Positions 32,497 through 32,666 of a stretch of 32,666 nucleotides of DNA are shown here, in pieces. The DNA is from Gammaproteobacteria bacterium. Its GTDB lineage: Bacteria; Pseudomonadota; Gammaproteobacteria; Arenicellales; Arenicellaceae. The position numbers and the translations under genes were made by a program. The stretch covers positions 1 to 32,666 of the forward strand of contig JAKVBA010000046.1 of NCBI GenBank assembly GCA_022447525.1, given 5' to 3'. Below the pieces are notes generated by a model that searched no databases, was not told the origin of the DNA, and worked only from the letters and a program-made list of their open reading frames with translations. The first letter of the stretch is position 1; every line of letters begins with the position of its first letter.

Positions 32497-32666
32497 TCAT
32501 AGATAGGGAGTAACAGATCGCGCGCTTATGCTATAGGCCGATCTGGCTATGTCATTCTCATTATCTTCGGTTACCAACAAACCAGACACCCAAAAAGGCT
32601 GCTGCAGAGACTCTAACTTGAAACCATCTTTTAATTTTACGTAAACGATTTGATTTGGTGGCGGTG
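32497..32666 (-). CDS. DUF3299 protein, C-terminal part, cut by the window edge
   Basis: A frame open to the window end on the minus strand and stopping at TGA 32497-32499. The visible 56 residues read PPPNQIVYVKLKDG, then PFWVSGLLVTEDNEN, then SAYSISARSVTPYL, which fits the C-terminal half of exported DUF3299 proteins found next to ZrgA-type genes. The stop overlaps the upstream candidate start of the next gene (ATGA), so the two genes are one operon. The N terminus lies beyond the window. Confidence 0.72.
   Translation of the reverse strand, partial: PPPNQIVYVKLKDGFKLESLQQPFWVSGLLVTEDNENDIARSAYSISARSVTPYL

Overview
The window looks like chromosomal DNA of a Gram-negative bacterium, most likely a gammaproteobacterium of marine type. 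Many products carry signal peptides or lipoboxes, there is a Tat-exported CopA with an outer-membrane CopB, and there is a ZrgA/DUF2796-type zinc cluster. The taxonomic guess is inference. I saw no tRNA, rRNA, CRISPR array, transposase or phage gene. Almost the whole window concerns metal or metal-cofactor acquisition.

Region 1 (1-9469, + strand) is a cobalamin locus. The 3' end of cbiB is followed by a cobalamin riboswitch and a six-gene, tightly packed operon: a CobN-like chelatase with a signal peptide and a C-terminal membrane anchor, an ExbB/TolQ/MotA-like proton channel, a DUF2149 protein that looks like a minimal ExbD partner, a CbiZ-type corrinoid amidohydrolase with a signal peptide, an exported nitrilase-family amidase, and CobC. 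The usual CobN partners, the AAA+ subunits CobS and CobT, are not here. The layout suggests a periplasmic corrinoid-processing machine energised by proton motive force, regulated by B12. It resembles the HmuS/HmuU/HmuV part of Bacteroidetes heme loci but is rewired to corrinoids. This is my leading candidate for an undescribed system.

Region 2 (9526-10494, - strand) holds two small genes. The first has a strong -10 and a Fur-like site inside a perfect 13-bp inverted repeat.

Region 3 (10589-15001, - strand) is pyrC-folE2-thrS behind a palindrome matching the Agrobacterium-type Zur consensus. The same 17-mer recurs at 28421, in front of a 72-aa orphan protein and a DksA paralogue that has lost three of four zinc cysteines. 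With a stand-alone hisI (28587), a MerC-domain/HupE pair (18368-19561) and a Zrg-like zinc-uptake cluster (29141-32666: His-rich ZrgA, ABC ATPase, FtsX permease, an unknown exported protein and a DUF3299 protein), this forms a scattered zinc-starvation island.

Region 4 (15131-18104, - strand) is a copper-resistance operon: a small Cys-containing exported protein, CopA and CopB. Region 5 (19771-27205, - strand) is a peptide module: an Opp/Dpp-type ABC transporter with a fused double ATPase, next to an M3 lipoprotein peptidase. Each unit ends in a clear intrinsic terminator.
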